DNA of 64,000 nucleotides from assembly GCF_030811685.1 (NCBI RefSeq), contig NZ_JAUSRF010000012.1:62001-126000 (forward strand). The letters are read 5' to 3'. Both the position numbers and the translations under genes were made by a program. The DNA comes from Neorhizobium huautlense. GTDB taxonomy: Bacteria > Pseudomonadota > Alphaproteobacteria > Rhizobiales > Rhizobiaceae. Positions 42,406 through 49,702 of the stretch are shown one piece after another (within the stretch, counting starts at the first letter, position 1; the number at the start of each line of letters is the position of its first letter). A model generated the notes under the pieces. It saw only the letters and a program-made list of their open reading frames with translations, was not told where the DNA came from and ran no database searches.

Positions 42406-43581
42406 TTAGGCGTCGACCGTTTGTGCCTGTTCGGCAATGGCCTGACGGGCACGGTCGGCAAGGCTGGTGCGGTCCTCGTGGGAATGCCCGGCCGGTTCTT
42501 CCAGCAGCTTGTGGATCGGTGAGGATAGGCCTTCGGTGGCGGCCGTCAGCGCCACCATGCTGGCGGCGATCGATGCCATCTCGGTGCGGATCGCATCATC
42601 CCCGCCTTTTCCGCGCGGTTTTGTCAGCCGTTCGCCAAGTGCGGTACCGCGATTGCGGATATCCTGCGCCATTTCGGCCAGATCGGTGGTGTTTTTTGCA
42701 ACGTCTGCAAGCAGCGCGGATGGCTTTTCCGGTTCGTCCGACTTCTTTTTCGGTGCGGGCAGGGCAATGCCGGCGGCCTTCAGCGCACGATTGGCGGCGC
42801 GGGTTTCGGAATTGGCGGTCTTCACCTTGTCGCGCAGCCGCGTGATCTCGACATCGCGACGCTCGATCGCGTTTTCCTTGTCGTGACGCTCGGCCATCTC
42901 GCGTTCCAGCTTGTCTTCGAGCCTGAGAGTGCGGTGTTCTTCCTGCGTCAGCCGGGTCTCTGCTTCCTTGGCGCGCGTGGTGACCAGCTTGACGTCTTGG
43001 CGCAGCGCGTCGCGCTCGTCGCGCAGGGCGGAAACGCGGAATTTCAGGTTCTCGACCTCGGTATCGCGGGTCGATAGGTCGATGGTCAGATTGTCGAGAT
43101 CGGCCCCGAGTTTCATCACCCGCTTGTGCAGCGTCTCGATTTCGAGATCCTTGGCAGCACCTGCATCCTCGACCGTCTGCAGGGCGGCACGCAGCTGTTG
43201 GATATAGACATCCTCGCGGCGCAGGCGCGAGCGCAGATCGGATGCTTCCGTGTCCATGTCGTCGATCTGCATCTGCAGTTCGTGATTTTCCGACTGAAGG
43301 CGGGCGGCATCGCCGGTAATGCCGTCATAACGCAGTTGCAGCGCCACGGCCTTGTCGCGCGCCTTGACGAGATCCTGCTTGGTGCGGGCGTTTTCGGCGG
43401 CATAAACCGCCCGGGCCATGTCGCGCTGGGCGCGCACTTCCTGCGGGCTGATCGGCATCGTCGCCTGGATGCGGTTTTCCGTATACCGGACGATACGCCG
43501 ATGGATGGCGGGCGCAAGAATCATTGCGAGAAGAACGGCGGTCAGGAAGCCGAGGCCGAACAACAGGGCAAATTGAATCAC
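42406..43581 (-). CDS. Membrane-anchored coiled-coil protein, 391 aa
   Basis: One N-terminal helix (ALLFGLGFLTAVLLAMILAPAIHRRIV) anchors a long cytoplasmic coiled coil (about residues 45-270) with heptad patterning (RLQSENHELQMQIDDMDTEASDLRSRLRREDVYIQQLRAALQ...). A short C-terminal region contains the unusual MASIAASMVALTAATEG segment. No enzyme motif. It resembles structural or cell-cycle-associated coiled-coil proteins of alphaproteobacteria, but no family is named here. It converges with the methyltransferase. Confidence 0.75.
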   Translation of the reverse strand: MIQFALLFGLGFLTAVLLAMILAPAIHRRIVRYTENRIQATMPISPQEVRAQRDMARAVYAAENARTKQDLVKARDKAVALQLRYDGITGDAARLQSENHELQMQIDDMDTEASDLRSRLRREDVYIQQLRAALQTVEDAGAAKDLEIETLHKRVMKLGADLDNLTIDLSTRDTEVENLKFRVSALRDERDALRQDVKLVTTRAKEAETRLTQEEHRTLRLEDKLEREMAERHDKENAIERRDVEITRLRDKVKTANSETRAANRALKAAGIALPAPKKKSDEPEKPSALLADVAKNTTDLAEMAQDIRNRGTALGERLTKPRGKGGDDAIRTEMASIAASMVALTAATEGLSSPIHKLLEEPAGHSHEDRTSLADRARQAIAEQAQTVDA

Positions 43582-43700
43582 GTCAGGGCCATCCCGCAGT
43601 CTTGAATATCGAGCCTATTACCGTCTTTTGCCAAGTATAGACTAAGCATGAGCTGTGCGAGGCGGCAAGCGCTTCGCACGGCGAAAAGGCGAAAGTGAGG

Positions 43701-43976
43701 TAGAGCGGTTCATTGTTATATGGAATCAGTTCTGTTGGCTCAAACGGAGTTGGGTGGTCGCATGGCCGGCGCGTGTCGTAGCCAAAGCATACGGCCAAGC
43801 CGGCCATGCGATCAGACGGCCCGTTTCAGCCAACCCGAAGGGCCGGGCATCTTTCCGCCGGGATCAGCGGCGATCGGCTCGCACGTACCCGTGAGGTATG
43901 CGCTTCGCCAATCGCCACTGCCCCGACGAAAAACTGCTCCGGCAGAACTGTTTCCATTTAACAATGAACCGCTCTA
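43701..43976. mobile_element. 276-bp MITE-like / palindromic intergenic element
   Basis: Nearly identical terminal inverted repeats of 33 bp (43702-43734 and 43943-43975, 31/33 identical; each begins AGAGCGGTTCATTGTT) end in TA on both sides, as after insertion by an IS630/mariner-type transposase at TA. Inside lies a second long inverted repeat (43735-43770 with 43799-43833, imperfect) and a further imperfect hairpin (about 43870-43920). It carries no transposase. It ends 8 bp before the eipA stop. RIME-type elements of rhizobia are also built from palindromes; identity is not proven. Confidence 0.75.
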
Positions 43977-43983
43977 ACAAGAA

Positions 43984-44583
43984 TCAGAATGGATTCCAGG
44001 TGGGGTTCCGCGTCAGCTTGAGATAGCCGACATTGACGCCGAGGCGCGCGCCGACGCCGGTGCGGATCGGCACCAGCACGACATTGCGGTTTTTCAGCAC
44101 CGTCATGCCGACGCCGGCGATGACGAAGGCCGAACCGCTGACGCCACCGTAACGGGCATAAAGCGAATCGATCGCGGGCAGGTCATAAACAAGCATCATG
44201 GCGCGGGTGCCCTGGCCACCGTAATCGATGCCGAGCGACGGTCCCTGCCAGAAGACCGGATGTTGGCCGGCATTCTTGGTATAGAGCTGGCCTTCGCCAT
44301 AGGTGAGGCCGGCGATGAAGGCGCCGGAGCCTTCCTGGCCGAGGATGTAACCGTTCGGCAAGCCATTCTGCTGGAAGGCGCGTTCGACCACCTTGGCGAG
44401 GCCGCCGCTGGCATTGCCGAAGAAGCTGTGTCCGGCGTCGACGATTTCCTGTGCCGTATACTGCTCGCCGTTTTGCTGTTGGGCGGCGGCAACGGTGGGG
44501 AGGGCAAGAGGCATTGCAAGAACAGGGGCAAGCAGGCTCTGAAAACCCAGGCGGGCGATGGCGTAAAATTTGCTCGGGCGCAT
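43984..44583 (-). CDS. eipA: DUF1134/EipA family periplasmic protein
   Basis: A 199-residue secreted protein with a signal peptide (about residues 1-34, ending TVAAAQQQ). The mature part (YTAQEIVDAGHSFFGNASGGLAKVVERAFQQNGLPNGYILGQEGSGAFIAGLTYGEGQLYTKNAGQHPVFWQGPSLGIDYGGQGTRAMMLVYDLPAIDSLYARYGGVSGSAFVIAGVG) is the DUF1134 domain. In Brucella EipA supports envelope integrity. The start at 44583 (MRPSKF) has GGAAAG upstream; earlier ATGs lack one. The MITE-like element abuts its 3' end. Confidence 0.85.
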   Translation of the reverse strand: MRPSKFYAIARLGFQSLLAPVLAMPLALPTVAAAQQQNGEQYTAQEIVDAGHSFFGNASGGLAKVVERAFQQNGLPNGYILGQEGSGAFIAGLTYGEGQLYTKNAGQHPVFWQGPSLGIDYGGQGTRAMMLVYDLPAIDSLYARYGGVSGSAFVIAGVGMTVLKNRNVVLVPIRTGVGARLGVNVGYLKLTRNPTWNPF

Positions 44584-44650
44584 CGTTCTTTCCGTGGTTT
44601 GCATCGAATCTAGTCGCATATAGCGGTCTAACCATCTTGAGGCGATGGTG

Positions 44651-44667
44651 TTAACAATCGGTTTACC
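44651..44667. promoter_or_regulatory. Candidate CtrA box upstream of chpT
   Basis: TTAA-N7-TTTACC fits the CtrA consensus TTAA-N7-TTAA with one mismatch. It lies 155 bp before chpT and 68 bp upstream of the divergent eipA start. Function inferred. Confidence 0.45.
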
Positions 44668-44821
44668 AAAAATGGTGTTCTTAAGGCGCAACGCTGACGT
44701 CATTCTCGCGCAACGTTGGCGTGCTCAGGTTCTCGCCATTCGCGGCCGACATTGCAGCGCCGTGCGCCAAATATAAGGCGCATGAAGGATGCTGTAACAT
44801 TTTAAACAACAGGAACTCCCG

Positions 44822-45469
44822 ATGCCGAAGAACCCCAACCTCACCTTGAGCGGTGCCGACCTCGCATCTCTCCTGTGCAGCCGTGTCTGCCACGACGTCA
44901 TTTCGCCGGTCGGCGCCATTAACAATGGCCTCGAACTGCTGGATGAGGGCGGCACCGATGAAGAGGCGCTGGACCTGATCCGCGCTTCGGCGCTGAACGC
45001 CTCGGTTCGCCTGAAGTTTGCCCGCCTTGCCTTCGGTGCCTCCGGCTCTGTCGGCGCGTCGATCGATACCGGCGAAGCGGAAAAGGCAGCCAAGGATTTT
45101 GCGGGTGCGGACAAGAAGGTCGAAGTGACCTGGACCGGACCGCGCGCGATCATCCCGAAGAACCGCGTAAAGCTGCTGCTCAACCTGTTCATGGTTGCCT
45201 ATGGCTCGATCCCGCGCGGCGGCAGCCTCGAGGTGATCCTCGAAAACCCGGAAACCGACGCAAAATTCACCATCACGACCAAGGGCCGCATGCTGCGCGT
45301 GCCGCCGAAATTCATCGAGATCTGCTCTGGCAACATGGAAGAGGCGGTCGATGCCCATTCGATCCAGCCCTATTACACGGTGCTGCTGGCCGAAGAGGCC
45401 GGTATGGACCTCAAACACGTGGTCTTCGAAGATAAGATCGCCTTTATCGCGGAAACCGCAATCGCGTGA
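44822..45469 (+). CDS. chpT: Histidine phosphotransferase ChpT
   Basis: A 215-residue dimeric phosphotransfer protein that passes phosphate from CckA to CtrA and CpdR. The dimerisation/phosphotransfer helix has the His24 site in SRVCHDVISPVGAINNGLELLDEG. The C-terminal Bergerat-like domain lacks an obvious ATP-binding set, as in other ChpT. The close presence of ctrA and sciP strengthens the call. Starts MPKNPNLTLSGADLA; AACAGGAACTCCC is upstream. Confidence 0.95.
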   Translation: MPKNPNLTLSGADLASLLCSRVCHDVISPVGAINNGLELLDEGGTDEEALDLIRASALNASVRLKFARLAFGASGSVGASIDTGEAEKAAKDFAGADKKVEVTWTGPRAIIPKNRVKLLLNLFMVAYGSIPRGGSLEVILENPETDAKFTITTKGRMLRVPPKFIEICSGNMEEAVDAHSIQPYYTVLLAEEAGMDLKHVVFEDKIAFIAETAIA

Positions 45470-45566
45470 TTTGTAGGGCTGTTCGGTAACCATTCATTAG
45501 TTGGGCCTCCGTTAGGATCAGAATCCGGTGCTTCGTCCGAAGGCCGGATTCATTGAGGAGTCCACC

Positions 45567-45929
45567 ATGCAGCGTCTGATGATCGCCGACAGTTCCGATA
45601 TCGTGCGGACGGTTGCAAAGCGCATCCTCACTGAACTCAATTTCATGGTTTCTGAAGCTGCGAGCGCAGGCGAGGCCTTGCAGCGTTGCAAGGCGGAGCT
45701 TCCGCTCGTGCTGGTCGTTGATGCTGGCCTTGATGGCGCGCTGGAACTGATCACCGGTGTCCGCGCCATTCCGAATGGCGACAAGGTGCGCATCTATTAC
45801 TGCGTGATCGAGGCAGACCTGCGCAAGATGATGCAGGGCAAACGTGCTGGTGCCGACGATTTCCTGCTGAAGCCGTTCGATCGCAAGATCCTGTCCTCGG
45901 TTTTCGCCAACCTGGCGATCGCCGCCTGA
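45567..45929 (+). CDS. Single-domain response regulator
   Basis: A 120-residue receiver with no output domain. Phosphoacceptor Asp52 lies in LVVDAGLDG; Lys in LLKPFDRK is conserved. The usual acidic pair after strand 1 is reduced to one Asp (IADSSD), and the MP usually after the phosphoacceptor is missing. It follows chpT after 97 bp; that makes it a candidate ChpT partner, like CpdR or DivK, but it is not an obvious orthologue of either. The start at 45567 has GAGGAG upstream. Confidence 0.8.
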   Translation: MQRLMIADSSDIVRTVAKRILTELNFMVSEAASAGEALQRCKAELPLVLVVDAGLDGALELITGVRAIPNGDKVRIYYCVIEADLRKMMQGKRAGADDFLLKPFDRKILSSVFANLAIAA

Positions 45930-45950
45930 TTTCAAGAATATAAAACGACG

Positions 45951-45986
45951 AAAGCCGGGACGTTGAGAAACGTGCCCGGCTTTTTT
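45951..45986 (+). terminator. Terminator after the receiver gene
   Basis: AAAGCCGGG pairs with CCCGGCTTT (45951-45959 with 45975-45983), with an inner ACGT/ACGT pairing, followed by TTTTT. Confidence 0.8.
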
Positions 45987-46025
45987 GTGTATATCATTTT
46001 GCCGTTGGGCTTGCCCTGAACGTGC

Positions 46026-46058
46026 AAAGGCCCGCGCGATGACGTTCGCGCGGGCCTT
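46026..46058 (-). terminator. Terminator of ctrA
   Basis: A perfect 13-bp GC-rich stem (46027-46039 with 46046-46058), 27 bp after the ctrA stop on the minus strand, with TTT beyond it. Confidence 0.65.
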
Positions 46059-46084
46059 GCGGAAGGGGAATTCCGATATTTCTA

Positions 46085-46786
46085 TCAGGCCGTTTCGGCG
46101 TATTCCGCGCCATCCGGCTCGCGCAGCACATAGCCGCGGCCCCAGACGGTTTCGATGTAGTTGGCGCCATCGGCGGCATTTGCGAGCTTCTTGCGCAGCT
46201 TGCAGATGAAAACGTCGATGATCTTCAGTTCCGGTTCGTCCATGCCGCCATAAAGGTGGTTCAGGAACATTTCCTTGGTGAGCGTGGTGCCCTTGCGGAG
46301 CGAAAGCAGCTCCAGCATCTGGTATTCCTTGCCCGTCAGGTGGACGCGCTGGCCACCGACTTCAACGGTCTTGGCGTCCAGATTGACGATCAGTTCACCG
46401 GTGATGATGATCGACTGGGCGTGACCCTTGGAGCGACGAACGATAGCGTGAATACGTGCAACCAGTTCGTCCTTGTGGAACGGCTTGGTCATGTAGTCGT
46501 CTGCGCCGAAACCAAGGCCTCGTACCTTGTCTTCGATGCCCGCCATGCCCGACAGGATCAGAATCGGGGTCTTGACCTTCGAGAGGCGCAGCGTCCGCAG
46601 CACTTCGTAACCGGACATGTCCGGCAGGTTAAGATCCAGAAGGATGATGTCGTAGTCATAGAGTTTGCCGAGATCGACGCCCTCTTCACCGAGATCGGTG
46701 GTGTAAACGTTAAAACTTTCGGACTTCAGCATAAGCTCGATGCTCTGAGCTGTTGCGCTGTCGTCTTCGATCAATAGAACCCGCAT
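46085..46786 (-). CDS. ctrA: Cell-cycle master response regulator CtrA
   Basis: A 233-residue OmpR/PhoB-type regulator. The receiver has the acidic pair Asp8-Asp9, phosphoacceptor Asp51 (LLDLNLP) and Lys in MTKPFHKDE. The winged-helix output has [50 protein letters not shown], typical of CtrA. It controls replication initiation, flagella and division genes in alphaproteobacteria. The start MRVLLIEDD is standard; the C-terminus ends in ETA, compatible with ClpXP turnover but not the Caulobacter AA. It is fed by ChpT and inhibited by SciP, both encoded nearby. Confidence 0.97.
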   Translation of the reverse strand: MRVLLIEDDSATAQSIELMLKSESFNVYTTDLGEEGVDLGKLYDYDIILLDLNLPDMSGYEVLRTLRLSKVKTPILILSGMAGIEDKVRGLGFGADDYMTKPFHKDELVARIHAIVRRSKGHAQSIIITGELIVNLDAKTVEVGGQRVHLTGKEYQMLELLSLRKGTTLTKEMFLNHLYGGMDEPELKIIDVFICKLRKKLANAADGANYIETVWGRGYVLREPDGAEYAETA

Positions 46787-47226
46787 GTTTTTCCCCTTTA
46801 CCGCCGCGAAAGGTTTGCAACCCCCTAACGCGCACCGGATCCAGTCGTTGCCTGATTTGGAGGCTGCCACCAAATGGTTAACAAACTCTGACTCGTGTTG
46901 GCAAGGTACAGGAATTTGTTAAACAAAATTGGTACTGGCCTGATTTCAATTGAGAATCCGTCACCGCCAAAACCTGAATCATAACGCGAGGAAATTGCGC
47001 TAAGTGATTCATACGACTCGTCATTGTCGTTCGTCGAAAATCGACCATGGCATTTACTGACCCTTAAGCGATCGGATTTATCATTAACGATGCCCGTAAA
47101 CGAAAGGTTACCGCGACCGAAATTTTATTAACGTCGTGGAAATTTTTTTGGTCCTATCTGTATCAGCTCGGACACAGGCATGTTTGTGAATTGGCCGGGG
47201 TCTCGCTATCCACGGGAGTATTGCGT
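46787..47226. promoter_or_regulatory. ctrA upstream regulatory region with GANTC cluster
   Basis: A 440-bp divergent region before ctrA and fliJ. It has five GANTC sites (CcrM methylation): 46890-46894, 46954-46958, 46976-46980, 47006-47010 and 47015-47019. TTAA-type half-sites occur at GTTAAC (46877-46882), TTGTTAAAC (46917-46924) and 47128-47132, possible CtrA half-sites. No convincing gene. Control by methylation and by CtrA itself is known for Caulobacter ctrA and inferred here. Confidence 0.65.
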
Positions 47227-47580
47227 ATGAAATCGCGTGACAGTCTGGTTCGCCTGAAAGAATTTCAGGTGAATGACAAACGCCGCCAGCTGCAGCAGTT
47301 GCAGATGATGATGGCGGAATTTGAAAGAATGGCGAAAGAGCTGGAACACCAGATCACGCTTGAGGAAAAGAAGTCGGGAATTACCGATTCAAGCCATTTT
47401 GCCTATCCGACCTTCGCAAAGGCGGCACGGCAGCGGGCGGACAATCTCCAGGTTTCGATCCGAGAGCTGAAAACCCAGCAGGACGCTGCCGAACTGGCGC
47501 TTGAAGAAGCCCAGGCAGAACTTTCCAAGGCAACGGCGCTGGAAGAGCGCGACGTCGGCAACCAGCGCGCCCGCGCCTAA
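47227..47580 (+). CDS. fliJ: FliJ-like flagellar export protein
   Basis: A 117-residue fully helical, coiled-coil protein (MKSRDSLVRLKEFQVNDKRRQLQQLQMMMAEFERMAKELEHQITLEEKKSGITDSSHF...). It fits FliJ of rhizobia in length and pattern, including the N-terminal RLKEFQVNDKRRQL. FliJ is a chaperone/ruler-like subunit of the flagellar export ATPase complex. No other flagellar gene is in the window, so its partner genes are elsewhere. The start has GGGAG upstream. Divergent from ctrA. Confidence 0.7.
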   Translation: MKSRDSLVRLKEFQVNDKRRQLQQLQMMMAEFERMAKELEHQITLEEKKSGITDSSHFAYPTFAKAARQRADNLQVSIRELKTQQDAAELALEEAQAELSKATALEERDVGNQRARA

Positions 47581-47721
47581 AGGTTTTCCGAGCCGTTTTG
47601 CCGGATTGATTTCGTTAACGTGGCCGGGCAGGTTTTCCTGCCGGGCCCGTTGTCGTTTTTGTCGGCTGTCTTGCGGCCGCATCATGCGCTATATCCGGTC
47701 ACGTTATGACCGGAGCATTTG

Positions 47722-48213
47722 ATGGACCTGCCGAAACTTCTCTTGATATTTGTCGCAGCCGTTTTCCTGCTGCTCGGCCTTTTCCTGCCGATCATGCGCT
47801 TCGACAGTTTTTACTTTTTCACGAAGACGCCTTCACTTATTGGCATCGTTTCGTCCCTTTGGGTGGGTGGCGATATTCTGCTTGCGCTTCTGGTCGGCGG
47901 ATTTTCCATCCTGTTTCCGATCCTGAAACTGGCCGTGCTGGCAGTTGGTGCCTTGCGCGGGGAAGGGCAGTTGAAGCGCAGCCGGCTCGGACGGTTGATG
48001 CCGCATCTTTCCAAATGGTCGATGATGGATGTGATGCTGGTGGCGATCGTGGTTTTCGCGGCCAAGACCAGCGGTCTGGCGGAGGCGATAACGCAGCCGG
48101 GTCTCTGGTTCTACGCCGGCTCGACGCTGATTTCCGCGGCTCTTCTGCCACTTTGGGAGCGGCATGCGCTGATGAAACGGCGGCTTAAAAAGCAGAACCC
48201 CTCGCGGCCCTGA
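47722..48213 (+). CDS. Paraquat-inducible protein A (PqiA-like)
   Basis: A 163-residue membrane protein with four helices (LLLIFVAAVFLLLGLFLPIMRF; SLWVGGDILLALLVGGFSILFPILKLAVLAV; WSMMDVMLVAIVVFAAK; LWFYAGSTLISAALLPLW). It keeps single-domain PqiA features such as LPIMRFDSFYFFTKTPSL and GFSILFPILKL. PqiA-type proteins act in envelope lipid transport with MCE proteins; no pqiB is adjacent. The ATG at 47722 was preferred to the preceding TTG. Confidence 0.82.
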   Translation: MDLPKLLLIFVAAVFLLLGLFLPIMRFDSFYFFTKTPSLIGIVSSLWVGGDILLALLVGGFSILFPILKLAVLAVGALRGEGQLKRSRLGRLMPHLSKWSMMDVMLVAIVVFAAKTSGLAEAITQPGLWFYAGSTLISAALLPLWERHALMKRRLKKQNPSRP

Positions 48214-48257
48214 GGTCGAGAGGGGTTAAAGCAGGCCAAATTCGGCAATGGCAGTGA

Positions 48258-48533
48258 TCAGTGACGATACTGCTGGATACGGGTTGTTCTCAGGCCGGCA
48301 AGGCCGTGATCGTTAATGGAGGCCTGCCAGGACAGGAACTCCTCAACTGTCAGCGTGTAACGCTCACAGGCTTCTTCCAGGCTCAACAGGCCACCACGGA
48401 CCGCAGCAACCACTTCAGCCTTGCGACGGATGACCCAACGGCGCGTATCGGCCGGGGGCAGGTCAGCAATCGTCAGTGGGCTGCCATCGGGTCCGATGAC
48501 ATATTTAACCCGGGGTCGTATCATTTCGGTCAT
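48258..48533 (-). CDS. sciP: CtrA inhibitor SciP (DUF1153)
   Basis: A 91-residue protein with a helix-turn-helix of the DUF1153 family: PRVKYVIGPDGSPLTIADLPPADTRRWVIRRKAEVVAAVRGGLLSLEEACERYTLTVEEFLSWQASINDHGLAGLRTTRIQQYR. In Caulobacter SciP binds CtrA-regulated promoters and blocks CtrA activation. Length and the terminal RTTRIQQYR motif match. It starts MTEMIRPRVKY; the N-terminal alternative 9 residues earlier is less conserved. It lies 1.5 kb from ctrA. Confidence 0.93.
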   Translation of the reverse strand: MTEMIRPRVKYVIGPDGSPLTIADLPPADTRRWVIRRKAEVVAAVRGGLLSLEEACERYTLTVEEFLSWQASINDHGLAGLRTTRIQQYRH

Positions 48534-48584
48534 TGGACTCTCTACACTACTCAAGACCACGAGGAGGAGCGTAGAGCCGCAGTT

Positions 48585-48599
48585 TTAACATTTACCTAA
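48585..48599. promoter_or_regulatory. Candidate CtrA box upstream of sciP
   Basis: TTAA-N7-CTAA (TTAACATTTACCTAA) has one mismatch to TTAA-N7-TTAA. It lies about 55 bp upstream of the sciP ATG. CtrA activation of sciP is known in Caulobacter; here it is inferred. Confidence 0.5.
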
Positions 48600-48660
48600 G
48601 CGGTTCACGGGATTTTGTCCCTGCTGTGGAAAAGTTGAGCCAATAACGGAAAAAATCAGA

Positions 48661-48688
48661 AAAAAAGCGCCCTGGAGGGAGCGCTTTT
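48661..48688 (-). terminator. Terminator of the sugar transferase gene
   Basis: AAAAAGCGC (48661-48669) pairs with GCGCTTTTT (48680-48688). It lies 34 bp after the sugar transferase stop on the minus strand and is followed there by more T's. Confidence 0.8.
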
Positions 48689-48721
48689 TGTTTGCAGGGA
48701 AAATCTGGGAGAGGGCAGGGC

Positions 48722-49444
48722 TCAGAAACCCTTGCCGCCGCGCAGTTCGGACAAGACGGTGCCGACCATGATGCGGATATCGAACCAGACGGAAAACTTG
48801 TCGATATAATGCAGGTCGCAGGCGATGCGGGCACGGGCCTTGCCGGGGCGATCCGTCGGGCCGCGCAGGCCGCGCATCTGGGCGAGGCCCGTCATGCCCG
48901 GCTTGACCATGTGGCGGCGATGGTAATCCGGCACCAGATCCTCGTAAGGAATGCCGGCGGCCAGCATGCCGATCGCATGGCAACGCGGACCGACCAGCGA
49001 CATGTCGCCCTTCAGCACGTTCAGGAGCTGCGGCAGCTCATCGATATTGGTCTTGCGCAGGATGGCGCCGATCTTGGTGATGCGCGGATCGTTCTTGACC
49101 GTCTGGGCAACGCCGGTGGAATCCCCGAGGTCGGTGCGCATGGAACGGAACTTGTAGACCCGGATCTTGCTGCAATCCTTGCCCCAGCGGGTCTGGCGGA
49201 AAAGCACCGGACCGGGGCTGTCGAGCTTGATCAGAACGGCAACCGCCAAGAGCAGCGGGGCGAGCGCAATCAACGCCATCAAGGAGACGGAAATATCGAC
49301 AGCACGCTTGGCGGCGAGGTGCCCGGATTTCAGGCGAGGTTTGGAGAATGCAACGGCGCGACTGTTGCTTTTCGCAACCGCGAAAGGTTCGCGACTCCGG
49401 ACGGTGGCATAGGCGGCGCTTTTGTGGAGATCGGATATGCTCAC
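48722..49444 (-). CDS. Undecaprenyl-phosphate sugar phosphotransferase (ExoY/PssA-type)
   Basis: A 240-residue initiating sugar transferase. One N-terminal helix ([35 protein letters not shown]) precedes the conserved bacterial sugar-transferase core: [62 protein letters not shown]. It loads the first sugar on the lipid carrier for exopolysaccharide. The GTG start has AGGGGA upstream. It is shorter than full PssA/ExoY homologues' N-terminal domains and stands alone. Confidence 0.9.
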   Translation of the reverse strand: MSISDLHKSAAYATVRSREPFAVAKSNSRAVAFSKPRLKSGHLAAKRAVDISVSLMALIALAPLLLAVAVLIKLDSPGPVLFRQTRWGKDCSKIRVYKFRSMRTDLGDSTGVAQTVKNDPRITKIGAILRKTNIDELPQLLNVLKGDMSLVGPRCHAIGMLAAGIPYEDLVPDYHRRHMVKPGMTGLAQMRGLRGPTDRPGKARARIACDLHYIDKFSVWFDIRIMVGTVLSELRGGKGF

Positions 49445-49541
49445 GACATTCCCCTGCGTTATCTATGTTTTCAATCGTTTGTCTCGGTCCCGATATAACA
49501 CAAACTCAGGACTGCTCAACCCGCTTGATTAGGGATCAATT

Positions 49542-49599
49542 AAGGCTGTCATGAATTCATTGGGATATTTTTGCATTGCAGCAATTTCATGACAGCCTT
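49542..49599. promoter_or_regulatory. Long inverted repeat upstream of the sugar transferase
   Basis: AAGGCTGTCATGAA (49542-49555) and TTCATGACAGCCTT (49586-49599) are perfect reverse complements with 30 bp between, i.e. about 44 bp centre to centre (four helical turns). It lies 98 bp upstream of the sugar transferase start. Paired operator half-sites or a looping site are likely. Confidence 0.45.
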
Positions 49600-49702
49600 G
49601 ATTCAAATTTTAGGCGATGTCCGGCATCCCCATGTTTCATCTGGGTTGTGGTTGTTCATACCACTTTGGAGTGCCGATGCGTCCAAACCATGGCGGGCCG
49701 TT

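Noticed and set aside
43655..43977. Short frames within the MITE-like element
   Set aside because: The frames run through the inverted repeats in both directions and have no ribosome site; the DNA symmetry explains them better than a gene.
46085..46873. Upstream start for ctrA giving 262 residues
   Set aside because: The extra 29 residues precede the universally conserved MRVLLIEDD start and have no ribosome site.
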